62,162 bases of DNA, taken from NCBI RefSeq assembly GCF_007197645.1, contig NZ_VKGK01000032.1, positions 1 through 62,162 on the forward strand, in the 5' to 3' direction. A model generated the notes under the pieces. The model had not been told where the DNA came from. It ran no database searches and was given only the letters and a program-made list of their open reading frames with translations. Made by a program: the position numbers and the translations under genes. Positions 62,106 through 62,162 of the stretch are shown here, one piece after another. Each line of letters starts with the position of its first letter. Positions within the stretch are counted from its first letter, which is position 1. Source of the stretch: Shewanella hanedai (GTDB lineage: Bacteria; Pseudomonadota; Gammaproteobacteria; Enterobacterales; Shewanellaceae).

Positions 62106-62162
62106 ATGGCATTTGGTGATCAAATTTATCGCCAAACAAAAATTACCACGAGTAAATGCCAT
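62106..62162 (+). CDS. Start of a further gene, truncated by the window end
   Basis: ATG at 62106 with GAGGAA seven bases upstream opens a frame (begins MAFGDQIYRQTKITTS) that runs open to the last base of the window. It lies 29 bp after the lipoprotein gene and is probably in the same operon. Too short to assign. Confidence 0.5.
   Translation, partial: MAFGDQIYRQTKITTSKCH

Overview
The window is a gammaproteobacterial chromosome segment, almost certainly from a marine Shewanella. The evidence is the macromolecular-synthesis cluster (rpsU-yqeY-dnaG-rpoD with a tRNA-Ile2 gene), the order tsaD/plsY/folB-folK-uppP/rlmA, hemL-pyrB, gspAB, erpA, anmK-mepM-tyrS and mtnN, all with Shewanella/Vibrio-like protein sequences. 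There is no rRNA, CRISPR array, prophage or plasmid-like block. It is a core backbone peppered with small repeats, decayed genes and a few accessory genes.

Layout. 1-3993: 3' end of a group II intron sitting inside a sugar-permease gene, then a lipoprotein GH3 beta-glucosidase and a ROK sugar kinase, forming a glucoside-utilisation operon whose permease is split. 4153-6894: accessory, AT-rich island with an orphan DUF2711-like protein, a nonsense-mutated membrane-protein pseudogene, a secreted VOC protein, two degenerate repeat copies and a 266-bp MITE-like element. 6895-20152: tRNA, rpoD, dnaG, yqeY, rpsU, tsaD, plsY, folB, folK, uppP, rlmA-like, an L,D-transpeptidase, lpp and cca. 20314-25006: gspAB, nhaD and a small membrane protein. 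25011-30905: second MITE, hemL, pyrB, and a four-gene sulfite dehydrogenase operon with a perfect FNR/EtrA box. 31103-36350: aspA, a DedA protein, a TerC protein and glnK-amtB with NtrC sites and a sigma-54 promoter.

36465-38592: remains of a divergent mipA / two-component locus in which both genes have lost their 5' ends at one junction, leaving a headless response regulator and an intact histidine kinase. 38622-43740: ClC transporter, a DUF6776 protein, erpA behind an IscR-type site, two conserved hypotheticals and aqpZ. 43903-50421: alkaline phosphatase, an S9 peptidase and a divergent ToxR/CadC-like membrane regulator. 50455-58161: anmK, an M23 endopeptidase, tyrS, third MITE, an NTF2-like protein, a TRIC channel, DUF2721, a CobD/CbiB-like protein and mtnN. 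58162-62162: a third (inverted) copy of the degenerate repeat, a secreted amidohydrolase, a lipoprotein and the first 19 codons of another gene.

Most noteworthy: (i) a family of three 266-bp elements with 16-bp terminal inverted repeats, internal hairpin arms that largely keep pairing, and all three copies ending within about 6-25 bp of a rho-independent terminator hairpin; (ii) the head-to-head 'decapitated' mipA/response-regulator junction; (iii) the group II intron splitting a permease; (iv) readable regulatory sites (NtrC/sigma-54, IscR, FNR); and (v) an RlmA-like protein with an altered SAM-binding site. I did not find a clear new defence or biosynthetic system.
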